A DNA stretch of 64,000 nt from a virus, in the IMG/VR virus record IMGVR_UViG_3300009506_000002, positions 62,001 through 126,000 of that record; one strand, written 5' to 3'. Positions 46,699 through 53,445 of this stretch are shown here, in pieces. Numbering within the stretch: the first letter of the stretch is position 1; each line of letters starts with the position of its first letter. Both the position numbers and the translations under genes were made by a program. The notes below the pieces were generated by a model. The model had not been told where the DNA came from. It made no database searches and saw only the letters and a program-made list of their open reading frames with translations.

Positions 46699-47240
46699 GC
46701 CGCAGGCATGGTCGGCATGCGCATGGCTTCTCGATGTGCAATCCTATCATGATTAGACGCCGTTGTCAAGTAATTTCCTGACCAAGGTCGAACAAGACCC
46801 TTGTCCTCAATGATGACTGTGCCGAGGAACGGTTTGTCGATGACGCCTTCCTCAATGCCACCCCAGCCAGTTGGTGCAACACGGATCTTCCGAATCACCT
46901 TGCGCGCGTTAGGATACACCGCAGCCCACAAGAACATGCGGCCATCCTGCATACCAACGGACAGAATCTTCGCGTCAAGTGCCATCTCGATGTTCGGTGC
47001 GACTTCGTACTTGAAAATCTTCATGCCTTCTTCTAGACGAACCACCTTATAGTCACCGTTGAGCAGGCCACCCATTACGTGGGAGAGGTTCCAGCCCTCG
47101 CGCCATGAATCACCATTCTGGCCTGTGACTTCAACCTGCACGTTGTTCTCCTCGTCCTCGATGATCAGGACGGTGGCGTACAGATAGCCAGGTGATCCGA
47201 AGTGTAGGTGAATCTGGTCACCTGATTGTAGAATGCTCAT
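46677..47240 (-). CDS. Hypothetical protein
   Basis: 187 residues from ATG 47240 (MSILQSGDQIHLHFGSPGYL) after GGAGG. Beta-rich; contains IRKIRVAPTGWGGIEEGVID and FLGTVIIEDKGLVRPWSGNY. The C-terminal 10 codons run into the first 30-bp repeat, so its original end may have been altered by the repeat insertion, and a promoter for the next gene is embedded near its end. Confidence 0.6.
   Translation of the reverse strand: MSILQSGDQIHLHFGSPGYLYATVLIIEDEENNVQVEVTGQNGDSWREGWNLSHVMGGLLNGDYKVVRLEEGMKIFKYEVAPNIEMALDAKILSVGMQDGRMFLWAAVYPNARKVIRKIRVAPTGWGGIEEGVIDKPFLGTVIIEDKGLVRPWSGNYLTTASNHDRIAHREAMRMPTMPAALYERRK
46741..46769 (-). promoter_or_regulatory. Early promoter for the repeat-led gene
   Basis: TTGACA (46769-46764), 17 bp starting ACGGCG, TAGGAT (46746-46741). 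Start near 46734 places all four tandem ribosome sites in the leader. Confidence 0.7.
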
Positions 47241-47569
47241 GAAAGGTCCTCCATAACAAGATATCTGCATCCAGCTTCCTGGGCAAATTCGATTGCTTCC
47301 CAGCGGAAGAAGTCTTCACGCGAGCGAGCGTAGTAGAACACGCCGAACTTCTTGCACCATGCCTGGAAGTACTCGTATGATCCATCATCGTAGGGACCCA
47401 TGCCCTCTGGGTAGATCTTTGAGTTGTCAAGCAGGCCGACGTCGATCGAAATCAGGGAAGTCCCTTCAATGGCTTGCGGATTCTTTGGCCCGAAGTCCAT
47501 TGGATACCCGTTCTGCTTTTCATACTGCTCCGGGTCAGTTATCAGGTAGGAATAGATGGATTCGGACAT
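47237..47569 (-). CDS. Hypothetical protein
   Basis: 110 residues from ATG 47569 (MSESIYSYLITDPEQYEKQN) in a TAATG overlap. Aromatic-rich (YEYFQAWCKKFGVFYYARSR). No family recognised; ends overlapping the next start. Confidence 0.55.
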   Translation of the reverse strand: MSESIYSYLITDPEQYEKQNGYPMDFGPKNPQAIEGTSLISIDVGLLDNSKIYPEGMGPYDDGSYEYFQAWCKKFGVFYYARSREDFFRWEAIEFAQEAGCRYLVMEDLS

Positions 47570-47997
47570 TATGCAGTCACCTCGTAAGGCTTGTCCCACT
47601 GGCCGACGTTGATGTCGATGTACCAACCAACGTGGAAGTAGTCAGACTGGATGTCGGAGTGGTCGAAGTTCTCGATGTCCGAGCCCTTGCCATTCATGGC
47701 ATCTTTCAGCTCTTCCAGGAACTGGCGAACAACACCCGAGTAGCTGTCATGAATCCAGTAGGTGTTCACGTCGATGTAGGTAAGGTCGCTAAAGTCACGC
47801 GGGTTGCCATCAAAGCTAGGCTTGTCTGCGTTGGTCTTGGCATAGTTGCCGATGATGTCGAGCTTGCCGCTCTTGATGTTGACAACAAGGGATGAATGAT
47901 GGCGCACGGCGATAGACGCCTTCATGCCATACTTCTTGAGGACCGCCTTGATCTGCGGTGCCAGTTCTTTCTTCTTCTCTTGGTTCATGTAAGCCAT
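47569..47997 (-). CDS. LPD29-like domain protein
   Basis: 142 residues. MAYMNQEKKKELAPQIKAVL, KKYGMKASIAVRHHSSLVVN, DLTYIDVNTYWIH and the C-terminal HSDIQSDYFHVGWYIDINVG match the small domain found both alone in phages/plasmids and inside large polyvalent proteins (LPD29-type). Biochemical role unknown; often associated with conflict or transfer elements. Confidence 0.7.
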   Translation of the reverse strand: MAYMNQEKKKELAPQIKAVLKKYGMKASIAVRHHSSLVVNIKSGKLDIIGNYAKTNADKPSFDGNPRDFSDLTYIDVNTYWIHDSYSGVVRQFLEELKDAMNGKGSDIENFDHSDIQSDYFHVGWYIDINVGQWDKPYEVTA

Positions 47998-48034
47998 AAT
48001 AAATCTCCTCTTTGTTCACTCACTCAATAAGTGA

Positions 48035-48063
48035 AGTCTACACGAAACGGAACCGTTTGTCAA
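48035..48063 (-). promoter_or_regulatory. Early promoter with spacer and start-site palindromes
   Basis: TTGACA (48063-48058), spacer with AAACGGTTCCGTTT, TAGACT (48040-48035), then TCACTTATTGAGTGAGTGAA and GAGGAG. Identical core to the promoter at 45635. Confidence 0.9.
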
Positions 48064-48081
48064 GAAAAAGATTGCACGAGA

Positions 48082-48104
48082 AAGGCGCCCGTAAGGACGC
48101 CCTT
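48082..48104 (-). terminator. Intrinsic terminator after the 48122 gene
   Basis: Minus strand AAGGGCGTCC-TTAC-GGGCGCCTT pairs over about nine positions (two G-U), followed by a T-rich TCTTTTTC further down. It lies 18 nt after the stop of the acidic/basic protein gene and insulates the next early promoter. Confidence 0.7.
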
Positions 48105-48121
48105 CAATGTGGATGTGTGGA

Positions 48122-48472
48122 TTACTTGCCGAGGTTGAACGCCACTTCTGCGACGTCTTTTGCGCTTGGCTTTTCATCGCCGAACTTGTCAACAATTGCT
48201 TCGTTGACGTCCTGCACAGAAAGCTCGCTGGCATCATTGCCTGCTTTGAGGGCTTTTGCGATCAGCGTCTTACGTGAAACGTCTTTCTTGACGATCTTCA
48301 GACCAACTGTCTCCCACCACTCTTCGAAGCTGCCGGCTTCAACAGCAACCTTTTCCTCAACCTGAGTTTCATCGTTGGTTTCAGTCTCCACCTGTTCGGT
48401 TTCTACGACCTCGGTTACTGCCTCTTCGACGACTTCATCCTTTTTCTTCTTGCCACGCTTCAATAGAGCCAT
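48122..48472 (-). CDS. Charged hypothetical protein under late control
   Basis: 116 residues: basic start (MALLKRGKKKKDE), a long Glu/Val/Thr-rich disordered stretch (VVEEAVTEVVETEQVETETN), then a folded helical C-terminus (FEEWWETVGLKIVKKDVSRK, DVNEAIVDKFGDEKPSAKDV). Late box CATAAATA 28 nt upstream, CAGGAG start, and a terminator after it: a stand-alone late unit in the early region. A scaffold-like or nucleoid-associated role is speculation. Confidence 0.65.
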   Translation of the reverse strand: MALLKRGKKKKDEVVEEAVTEVVETEQVETETNDETQVEEKVAVEAGSFEEWWETVGLKIVKKDVSRKTLIAKALKAGNDASELSVQDVNEAIVDKFGDEKPSAKDVAEVAFNLGK

Positions 48473-48488
48473 TTTCGTCTCCTGGAAC

Positions 48489-49067
48489 TTATTGTGTTTT
48501 ATTTATGCTTTCGTGAAGGTACTTCGCGATGTAGTACGCATCAATGAGGTCGTCTACTGGCGAAGGAAGCTTCTTGGTATGCTTCAATCCCATTTCATCG
48601 ATGAGGTTGATGCCAGTCTCTACCACGAATGCAGCAAAGATCTCGTCCTTATCAGCGCGACCGTTGCCAGTGGCGAACTTCTTTGCGGTTGGTGGCGCAA
48701 TGGTGTCAATTTGGATATTCTGACGGTAGAGCTTGTGTTTGAGCAATCCGCAGTTTTCGCCAAGATGAAACACGCGCCCGCGCGCTGCAAAAGCATAGTC
48801 TTCGATAAGTACATGCTCGACGTTGTACTGAATGGCGAAGTTCTCAAAGTTCTGAGATAGCTTGTCAAAGCGCTCCTCAGGTGAAGAGCAAGTTGGTGCT
48901 GGGTTTTGGAATATGGCGATTCGACCATTGAGGTAATATTGGTCGAGCTTCTTATTGTTTGGTACTGCCAAGAAGTAGCAGTTCTCAATGCTGAAAGGCT
49001 TGTCCGCGTCACATACGCACATTGCCGGACTGGTCAGCGAATAGTCAATACCTGCGATCAGCTTCAT
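48489..49067 (-). CDS. RuvC-like Holliday junction resolvase
   Basis: 192 residues. RNase H-fold acidic motifs in order: AGIDYSLTSPAMCV (D8), VEHVLIEDYAFAARG (E), GNGRADKDEI (K/D), SPVDDLIDAYYIAKYL (paired D). The pattern is that of RuvC-type resolvases in phages. T4 uses the unrelated endonuclease VII (gp49), so this may take over junction resolution before packaging. Its stop lies within the late box of the downstream gene. Confidence 0.8.
   Translation of the reverse strand: MKLIAGIDYSLTSPAMCVCDADKPFSIENCYFLAVPNNKKLDQYYLNGRIAIFQNPAPTCSSPEERFDKLSQNFENFAIQYNVEHVLIEDYAFAARGRVFHLGENCGLLKHKLYRQNIQIDTIAPPTAKKFATGNGRADKDEIFAAFVVETGINLIDEMGLKHTKKLPSPVDDLIDAYYIAKYLHESINKTQ
48500..48507 (-). promoter_or_regulatory. 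Late promoter CATAAATA for the 48122 gene
   Basis: CATAAATA plus AAAC on the minus strand, overlapping the last codons of the RuvC-like gene; predicted start near 48494 gives a 22-nt leader with CAGGAG. Confidence 0.65.
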
Positions 49068-49222
49068 TATTCAGTGGCTTCCTCTTCGTAGGTCTCTATG
49101 TCATCTGAGCCACAAAGAGAGCAGTATTCGACCGAGTAACGGTCATCGTCCAAGTTGTTGAAGACTGAATAGGCTCCTCCGCAATCTACGCACTCAACTC
49201 TGGTAAATTGTTCTACAAACAT
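49067..49222 (-). CDS. 51-residue zinc-ribbon protein
   Basis: MFVEQFTRVECVDCGGAYSV then YCSLCGSDDIETYEEEATE: C-x2-C ... C-x2-C zinc ribbon with an acidic tail, typical of small phage transcription or DNA-binding accessory proteins. TAATG overlap with the RuvC-like gene and AGGAG upstream. Confidence 0.65.
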   Translation of the reverse strand: MFVEQFTRVECVDCGGAYSVFNNLDDDRYSVEYCSLCGSDDIETYEEEATE

Positions 49223-49270
49223 TCGAACTCCTAGTGGTGTTGTTTGCAGTATTTAGCAGAGGAGCCTATT
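49168..49270. repeat. Long-range 12-bp perfect inverted repeat
   Basis: AATAGGCTCCTC (49168-49179) inside the zinc-ribbon coding sequence and GAGGAGCCTATT (49259-49270) in its upstream spacer. In the transcript pairing would place the ribosome site and start codon in a 79-nt loop. Confidence 0.6.
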
Positions 49271-49278
49271 TGATCAGC

Positions 49279-49548
49279 TTACTCCCAGTTGATGTTCTGG
49301 ACGCTTGAAACTCGGAAGCGGCGCCATCCGTTTACGTCCAGGTCATAGACAGGGACGATGTTTGGATTTGGCTTGCGACCAGAGATTTCAGCGACCTCGT
49401 TGACGACATCAACAGGCTCTGGAAGCAGTTCGGCTTTCAGTGTGCAGCGCATGACGCGCTCTGAACCGTCAACCTTGGTGAACGTTACTTCCGCCACGCC
49501 CTCTTGGAGCTTGGCAATCAGGTCTTCGCGTTTTAGTGGTGTATTCAT
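49279..49548 (-). CDS. Conserved small phage protein (SH3-like, DUF2693-type)
   Basis: 89 residues from ATG 49548 (MNTPLKREDLIAKLQEGVAE). VTFTKVDGSERVMRCTLKAE, NPNIVPVYDLDVNGWRRFRV and SSVQNI are the hallmark of a short family widespread in T4-like phages; function unknown, beta-barrel predicted. Confidence 0.75.
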   Translation of the reverse strand: MNTPLKREDLIAKLQEGVAEVTFTKVDGSERVMRCTLKAELLPEPVDVVNEVAEISGRKPNPNIVPVYDLDVNGWRRFRVSSVQNINWE

Positions 49549-49579
49549 TAGAACTCCTGTTCGATCAATAGAGATATGA

Positions 49580-49608
49580 AGTCTACCACACGAAGACCTT
49601 CTTGTCAA
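49580..49608 (-). promoter_or_regulatory. Early promoter
   Basis: TTGACA (49608-49603), 17 bp ending CGTGTGG, TAGACT (49585-49580), then CAGGAG before the ATG. Confidence 0.8.
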
Positions 49609-50024
49609 GACATCTTTGCTCGAGCATAGTCGAATGTGATGGTGAACGTAATCTCGTCGTCATCCATGCTTCTGCTTGAACGATAGCCCGACGTGAACGC
49701 ACCCACAATCTCAATATCGATGAGTAGCGCGAACGGTACATGAAGAACCGGATAGTAGCGCAGTGATGCAGAGAACTTCCAGTCAGTCATGACCTTGGCA
49801 TTCTCAAATGAGCGTACCAGTGCCTCAGACAGAAGCGATCCCTTCTTGGCTTTCAGCTCGAGAGTCGTATTGTCGAGGAATCTTGCCACGACCATTTCTG
49901 ACTGTCCGATCTTGTCACCAAAAAGACACTTCTCCCATGGGCGATCTTTCAGCTCGAGCTCTTTGCTCAGGCTTTCAAGTTTCTTGGATATTTCGCCAAG
50001 CTCTTCAGATACTTTGATGGTCAT
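49605..50024 (-). CDS. Hypothetical protein
   Basis: 139 residues from ATG 50024 (MTIKVSEELGEISKKLESLS) after AGGAG. N-terminal coiled coil, then a beta domain (LRYYPVLHVPFALLIDIEIV, DDDEITFTITFDYARAK). No family recognised. Confidence 0.6.
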   Translation of the reverse strand: MTIKVSEELGEISKKLESLSKELELKDRPWEKCLFGDKIGQSEMVVARFLDNTTLELKAKKGSLLSEALVRSFENAKVMTDWKFSASLRYYPVLHVPFALLIDIEIVGAFTSGYRSSRSMDDDEITFTITFDYARAKMS

Positions 50025-50035
50025 ATATTCTCCTG

Positions 50036-50314
50036 TCAATCATTCCACTTCACAAAGAAGTCTGTGTCCGGATCTTCTATTGTTTCAACATCGAGATTTT
50101 CGATCGTGCATGAGAAGTCATCGTCGGTGGCCTCAATGTTGAGGGTTTCAGGCGTCTGGCTGTGCTCCGGGTGATCGAGTTCAATGTGTGCGGTCAAGAA
50201 CGTAACGTTTGCTCCACAGATAGGACACTTCGTGCAGCATGGAACGCAGTGAATAGCGCCTGATCGATGACAGTCACAGGTGCATTCGAATGACCGTGTT
50301 GCGCAATTCAACAT
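50036..50314 (-). CDS. Zinc-finger protein
   Basis: 92 residues from ATG 50314 (MLNCATRSFECTCDCHRSGA), overlapping the preceding stop. ECTCDCH, CVPCC and CTKCPICGANVTFLTAHIEL-DH give multiple zinc ligands including a C2H2-like CPIC...H...H; acidic tail. Probably nucleic-acid or protein binding. Confidence 0.6.
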   Translation of the reverse strand: MLNCATRSFECTCDCHRSGAIHCVPCCTKCPICGANVTFLTAHIELDHPEHSQTPETLNIEATDDDFSCTIENLDVETIEDPDTDFFVKWND

Positions 50315-50718
50315 ACGACGATCGGGTATCCTGGGAACCAGCGGTCGCCAGTGTTCGGCTCTCTCCATAACGGGACTACAGGCGAACCCGGGAACGGAGA
50401 TGGTTGCCAAGGATTGATTGTGTCCTTTGGCAGATCTTCGATCAGTTTGCGAATATGCTCTTCTGCATCCTTCTCGTCATCCTGCTCTTCTGCATCAGGC
50501 TCAATTTCGTCCTCGACAAGAATCTCTTGCGTCTCGTCGTTTGTGGTGGTCAGTGTATAGTCCGGGGTCAGCTTCATGAATACCAGCCCAAGGTGTTCTT
50601 TGATCATACGAACTTGCTTCTTTGACAAGCTGTCCGCATCTGTCATCTCAAAGAACCCTTGCAGCCAGTAAACAAACTGCTCCGGAGACATTCTCGGTAA
50701 TTTAGTTTGAATCATCAT
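50308..50718 (-). CDS. Conserved phage hypothetical protein
   Basis: 136 residues. MSPEQFVYWLQGFFEMTDAD and KQVRMIKEHLGLVF match a short family found in many myophages (EFxYWLQGxFE...QxxxIxxHL). Acidic C-terminal part and a Pro/Gly/Trp-rich end (NPWQPSPFPGSPVVPLW). Starts at ATGATG after AGGAG, 7 nt after the NrdJ-C stop. Confidence 0.65.
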   Translation of the reverse strand: MMIQTKLPRMSPEQFVYWLQGFFEMTDADSLSKKQVRMIKEHLGLVFMKLTPDYTLTTTNDETQEILVEDEIEPDAEEQDDEKDAEEHIRKLIEDLPKDTINPWQPSPFPGSPVVPLWREPNTGDRWFPGYPIVVC

Positions 50719-50724
50719 CTCTCC

Positions 50725-51384
50725 TTAGATTTCACATACTCCGTTGGTGCAGGCAAGTGTCTGCATACCTTCGGTGTTGTCTTCGAACTCGTAGTCCTTC
50801 AGTGCTTCCCAATTGATCTTTGGGAACTCTCTGACGAGGCGCTTGTATGTTGCCTCATCGATATCTTGGTACGGGGCCTGCTGGTAGCTGTGCTCGCTGA
50901 ACGGCAGGAATGATACGCCGGAGACCTTGTCAAAGTTATCCCATACCCATGCACCAACTTCCATCCACTCGTGATCTTTCACGTAGACGGTGATTGATGG
51001 CTTATGCTCGCACCAATGGGTCTGGTAGATCATCCACATCTCAAGCTGCTCGATGGCTGTGCGATCAGTTCTCATGACTGCACCTTCTGGTGACTTCATT
51101 GGGAACGAGAACACGGTTGTCGAGTCAGGCTTGGTGATGTCTGGCTCATGCGGGATACCCTGATCCTTCATGAACTGGGTCATCGGATCCTTGTTGTCAG
51201 CGCGCACGGTACGAACGTAGTGTGGCGCGAAGCGGTCGTGCATACCAGACGCAGAGTCGACAAGCTGAGATACTGTGTTGTGTGACACTATACCATTCGA
51301 CAGTTGGTATGAGTGTGTATTTTCAACCTCAATATCAACAGTGAATTGCGGCTCTTCTAATTTTGTTATTCTTTTTAATTTCAT
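50725..51384 (-). CDS. nrdJ-c: Class II ribonucleotide reductase NrdJ, C-terminal half with split-intein C-fragment
   Basis: 219 residues. Residues 1-36 are IntC: KLEEPQFTVDIEVENTHSYQ and LSNGIVSHN carry intein blocks F and G with the terminal Asn. The C-extein begins T37-VSQLVDSASG and runs to the end, including SFPMKSPEGAVMRTDRTAIE and the C-terminal redox pair CTNGVC that regenerates the active site. Trans-splicing with the 51509 product would restore KPSG-TVSQLVD. AAAGGAG for this gene lies in the homing-endonuclease remnant just upstream. Confidence 0.93.
   Translation of the reverse strand: MKLKRITKLEEPQFTVDIEVENTHSYQLSNGIVSHNTVSQLVDSASGMHDRFAPHYVRTVRADNKDPMTQFMKDQGIPHEPDITKPDSTTVFSFPMKSPEGAVMRTDRTAIEQLEMWMIYQTHWCEHKPSITVYVKDHEWMEVGAWVWDNFDKVSGVSFLPFSEHSYQQAPYQDIDEATYKRLVREFPKINWEALKDYEFEDNTEGMQTLACTNGVCEI
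51277..51384 (-). other. Split intein C-fragment (IntC, 36 aa)
   Basis: Encodes the 36 residues ending GIVSHN, followed by Thr as +1 nucleophile. The size matches naturally split inteins (about 36 aa IntC). Confidence 0.92.
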
Positions 51385-51513
51385 TTAGACTCCTTTATTA
51401 CAGCGGTCGAAGTGATGTCTTTTCATTGCTGGAAGAGACTTTCCGTTTTTACCGCACTTTGGACAAATTATATTTGTTCTGGGTATTCTTCCCGACTTAA
51501 ATATATAATCAGA
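51385..51513 (-). pseudogene. Homing endonuclease remnant between the NrdJ halves
   Basis: In a frame shifted relative to the NrdJ-N stop, the spacer encodes YIFKSGRIPRTNIICPKCGK then NGKSLPAMKRHHFDRCNKGV and a stop directly before the NrdJ-C ATG. CPKCGKxGxxxxAMKRxHFDxC is the zinc-finger tail of free-standing phage homing endonucleases; a second example lies at 28711. No catalytic domain remains. Confidence 0.8.
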
Positions 51514-53428
51514 AATTTACAATTTCGTCATCCGGCGTAAGCTCGTCTACACGCACGTAGCCGTTTGTGGTTTTGAGTTTGTGATTGCCGGTGAAACGAT
51601 AAATTTTACCGTCGTCGGACTCAATCTCATACACGTCTTCGATACCATTGACAAACAGCTTAGTTACGCGCTGCAATTCATCATTCTCGTCATAGACGCG
51701 CAATTCGTCATTTGGTTCAATCCACGTACCTGGCGCACACTCGAATATGTTCAAGTCCTCAGGAGCAAGTCTTGAGAATATTTCAGACATCGACATTACA
51801 CCAGAATCCGTTTTCACTTCTGTTTCCATTGTTGTGCAACCAGATGGCTTGACGCAGGTAATCGAGCGTGATACGTTCACGCCAATCTTGTTCGCCCATT
51901 CGACGTTGGTTTCAATCGCTGTGCGACGCAGGATTTTCAGGATGGTTGGCAAGCGCAGTGCCTTGTTGCCTTCACCACAGAACTCTGCCAGCTCTTCAGC
52001 GGACACCTTCTGGGCACCCATGATCGGGTGATCCATGATGCCAGTGAGGGACACGCCCAGCAGGCACTCTTCCTCTGTGTTGAACTGCCACACCTCATCC
52101 AGGTAGCGGAAGTTAGACAGTGATGACTGCAACGTTCCCAGGATGGTAGCAATGCGCACCTTGTCCTTCAGTGTGTCGAGTGTATCGTTACGACGAACAA
52201 CAACTTCTGACAGGTTACAGAACTGCTTCGGACGCAGGATGATTTCAGAGCACGGGTTTGTGCCAAACGGATGACGGTGGTCACGGCGCGGAATGTCGAG
52301 GCCAGACCAATGTGGTTTGTTGCGCATCTCTTCGCGGAACTTGCCAGCATTGAGAACCTGTGTCTCAGAAGCTACGCGGCTGAAAATACCACGCTCGCCC
52401 GACTGTGACTGATAGAGCGCCATCCACTCTTCCATGAACGCACCCATGTCTGGCTTTTCAGTGTAGCAGACAGAGTTGTTTGCCAGCGCGCGCTGACCTT
52501 CGTTGATCCACCATTGACCCATCTTCGCTCTGCGCATACGGTCATCTGTCAGGTTTGACAGTGAGATCAGGGCTGAACGACGTACGCCGCCAACTACAAC
52601 GATCTCGGCGATCTTGCACATGAGGTCATGGCACTCGATTGATGTCAGCTTGCGGCCATCAGCGTTCTTGAAGATCTCTACGCTGAATCGGAACAGGTTC
52701 TCCAGAGGATCTGGGCCTGATGCACGACCACCAAACGTCTTGAGGCGAGCGCCAGCAGGACGAATCTTTGACAGGTCCCACTTGACACCGAAGTTGCGGT
52801 TGTACAACTCGACCAACAGGATACGGTAAGCAGAAGCCCAGCCGATCTTTGAGTCAGTCACGTGGATGGTGTTGGTCTTGGTGTTGATGGTTGAGATTTC
52901 TTCAACCGGGCAGTTGACGAACGCTTCTGGCAAGCATGACTCGCGCAGTTCTGGGTTCGATTGAATCAGTGGCAGCAATTCAGGGTCTGACTCTGCCAGC
53001 AACTCCTTGAGGATTGAAACGTTTTCTTCATCCGTCTTTACTTCGGGTAGACGCGTGATGTCCTGACGTTCAACAGAGAATCCAAAGCCAGTTCCGCACA
53101 TGAGAATGTACATGGCTTGGTCGAAGAATGTGATGTCATCGCAACGGTTGTAAGAACAGTTGAACGCTGCCACATTGTCACGACTAAGCGCTTCACCTGC
53201 CGTCATCAGACAGCGCATTGAAGGCATCGCTTTCAGCGTCTCGATGTACGAACGGACTGTCGTATCGAGGTAACTCAGGTCAGCCTCAGATAGCTTGCCT
53301 GCAGGGTACTCCTTTTCCATGAAGAAACGGATGTAGCGATCCACGGTCTCAGGGAACGTTTCGCGTCGATCGCCATTCCATCTCGCATAACGCGAAAGCG
53401 CTATGTAATTCTGATAGTCATTGAGCAT
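51509..53428 (-). CDS. nrdJ-n: Class II ribonucleotide reductase NrdJ, N-terminal half with split-intein N-fragment
   Basis: 639 residues from ATG 53428 (MLNDYQNYIALSRYARWNGD, AAAGGAAAAGG upstream). Residues 1-530 are the N-extein of an adenosylcobalamin-dependent reductase of the monomeric RTPR type: AAFNCSYNRCD (redox Cys), SGERGIFSRV, GTNPCSEIILRP (thiyl radical Cys), FCNLSEVVV (redox partner), ITCVKPSG at the junction. Residues 531-639 are IntN. Makes dNTPs from ribonucleotides using B12, so it needs cobalamin from host or medium. No class I subunits are visible in the window. Confidence 0.94.
   Translation of the reverse strand: MLNDYQNYIALSRYARWNGDRRETFPETVDRYIRFFMEKEYPAGKLSEADLSYLDTTVRSYIETLKAMPSMRCLMTAGEALSRDNVAAFNCSYNRCDDITFFDQAMYILMCGTGFGFSVERQDITRLPEVKTDEENVSILKELLAESDPELLPLIQSNPELRESCLPEAFVNCPVEEISTINTKTNTIHVTDSKIGWASAYRILLVELYNRNFGVKWDLSKIRPAGARLKTFGGRASGPDPLENLFRFSVEIFKNADGRKLTSIECHDLMCKIAEIVVVGGVRRSALISLSNLTDDRMRRAKMGQWWINEGQRALANNSVCYTEKPDMGAFMEEWMALYQSQSGERGIFSRVASETQVLNAGKFREEMRNKPHWSGLDIPRRDHRHPFGTNPCSEIILRPKQFCNLSEVVVRRNDTLDTLKDKVRIATILGTLQSSLSNFRYLDEVWQFNTEEECLLGVSLTGIMDHPIMGAQKVSAEELAEFCGEGNKALRLPTILKILRRTAIETNVEWANKIGVNVSRSITCVKPSGCTTMETEVKTDSGVMSMSEIFSRLAPEDLNIFECAPGTWIEPNDELRVYDENDELQRVTKLFVNGIEDVYEIESDDGKIYRFTGNHKLKTTNGYVRVDELTPDDEIVNF
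51512..51838 (-). other. Split intein N-fragment (IntN, 109 aa)
   Basis: Begins at Cys1 (CTTMETEVKTDSGVMSM, block A) and contains block B (YRFTGNHKLKTTNGYVRVDE, with the T-x-x-H motif as TGNH). The frame stops eight residues after TPDDEIVNF begins. It lies at a conserved extein site, KPSG/T. Confidence 0.92.
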
Positions 53429-53445
53429 GTTTTTCCTTTTCCTTT

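Noticed and set aside
51509-53428. Class I NrdA
   Set aside because: SGERGIFSR, NPCSEI and the CTNGVC end are those of monomeric adenosylcobalamin enzymes, and no NrdB is present nearby.
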